Shown piece after piece: positions 63,273 through 63,412 of a DNA stretch of 63,412 nt; position 1 is the stretch's first letter; every line of letters starts with the position of its first letter. A program made the position numbers and the translations under genes. The DNA lies in NCBI GenBank assembly GCA_032252755.1, contig JAVUPY010000080.1, forward strand, positions 1-63,412, in the 5' to 3' direction. The DNA is from Terriglobia bacterium (GTDB lineage: Bacteria; Acidobacteriota; Terriglobia; Terriglobales; Acidobacteriaceae). The notes beneath the pieces are model-generated. The model was not told the origin of the DNA, searched no databases, and was given only the letters and a program-made list of their open reading frames with translations.

Positions 63273-63412
63273 TGTGGGATTTCAGGAGGTTGTCCATTCG
63301 GAAGAAACCGGAGAAGCTGATTTTGCTGAGCAATCCACTTTCAGGAGACGACCGAATGGACATCCATCAGAATGCCCGACTTACCCTGTTTCGTCGAGAG
63401 CAACTTGCCCTC
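63273..63412 (+). mobile_element. 5' end of an IS481-like insertion sequence, cut by the window edge
   Basis: The stretch beginning TGTGGGATTTCAGGAGG at 63273 is the kind of left end seen in IS481-type elements, starting TGT. A transposase reading frame starts at 63356. The right end is outside the window. The left boundary is my estimate; the inverted repeat and target duplication cannot be checked without the other end. Confidence 0.5.
63356..63412 (+). CDS. IS481-type transposase, N-terminal 19 residues only
   Basis: The ATG at 63356 opens a frame MDIHQNARLTLFRREQLAL that runs off the window end. This matches the usual N-terminus of IS481-family transposases (MDxHxNARLT). AGGAGA at 63343 is a good ribosome site 8 bases upstream. 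It is too short to judge whether the gene is intact. Confidence 0.6.
   Translation, partial: MDIHQNARLTLFRREQLAL

Overview
The window is GC-rich and gene-dense. It looks like the chromosome of an Acidobacteriota, probably a soil Terriglobia/subdivision-1 type. That is an inference from gene content: a large Oar-like TonB-dependent receptor with an N-terminal carboxypeptidase-regulatory-like domain, a VWFA-related secreted protein, FecR/DUF6600 proteins, a GAF-AMIN fusion and a TonB/ExbD set. No 16S gene or other phylogenetic marker beyond serS and dxr is present. I found no rRNA, tRNA or CRISPR array.

Layout. 1-4.4 kb: an isoprenoid and envelope operon on the minus strand, uppS-cdsA-dxr-rseP. 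4.5-7.2 kb: a small zinc-ribbon gene, an XRE regulator divergent from an HD-domain protein, and a VWFA protein. 7.6-17.9 kb: a minus-strand catabolic run with hutH, a hot-dog thioesterase, an enoyl-CoA hydratase, an HMG-CoA lyase, a TPR/membrane protein, an MCC-type carboxyltransferase, a short enoyl-CoA hydratase and a DUF5996 protein. Together these suggest histidine and leucine/branched acyl-CoA degradation. 18-30 kb: an OPT transporter, comF, an HNH nuclease, two FecR-like proteins, an APH-like kinase, an M48 peptidase and TonB. 30-38 kb: a CPBP protease, thiolase, comM, a second M48 peptidase, ExbD and AtoE. 38.3-42.3 kb: a five-gene ECF sigma/anti-sigma/envelope operon with an ECF-like promoter. 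42.4-50.4 kb: pyrD, serS, a GAF-AMIN protein, a PilZ-REC-PilZ protein, small membrane genes and a LolA-like protein. 50.6-56.6 kb: a GT-C glycosyltransferase, a 1158-residue GH18-NodB-GT2 fusion and a DedA-rhodanese gene. 56.6-63.4 kb: glgP, the TonB-dependent receptor and, at the edge, the 5' end of an IS481-like element.

The strongest unusual signal is at 56469. The DedA-rhodanese reading frame is interrupted by an in-frame TGA exactly where a cysteine is expected in the rhodanese Cys-Pro-Asn-Glu loop. The frame then continues for 49 well-conserved-looking codons. An 8-bp hairpin with a small G-containing loop begins 13 nt after the TGA, as expected of a bacterial SECIS. I read it as a candidate selenocysteine rhodanese.

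The second theme is intergenic DNA. Many spacers hold short degenerate 7-8 nt repeats arranged as imperfect or nested palindromes, often reaching into the stop codon of a neighbouring gene. A separate family of REP-like hairpins also occurs, and a GTAAGTA motif recurs upstream of several envelope genes. These families look undescribed but were found by eye, and they need a genome-wide count.
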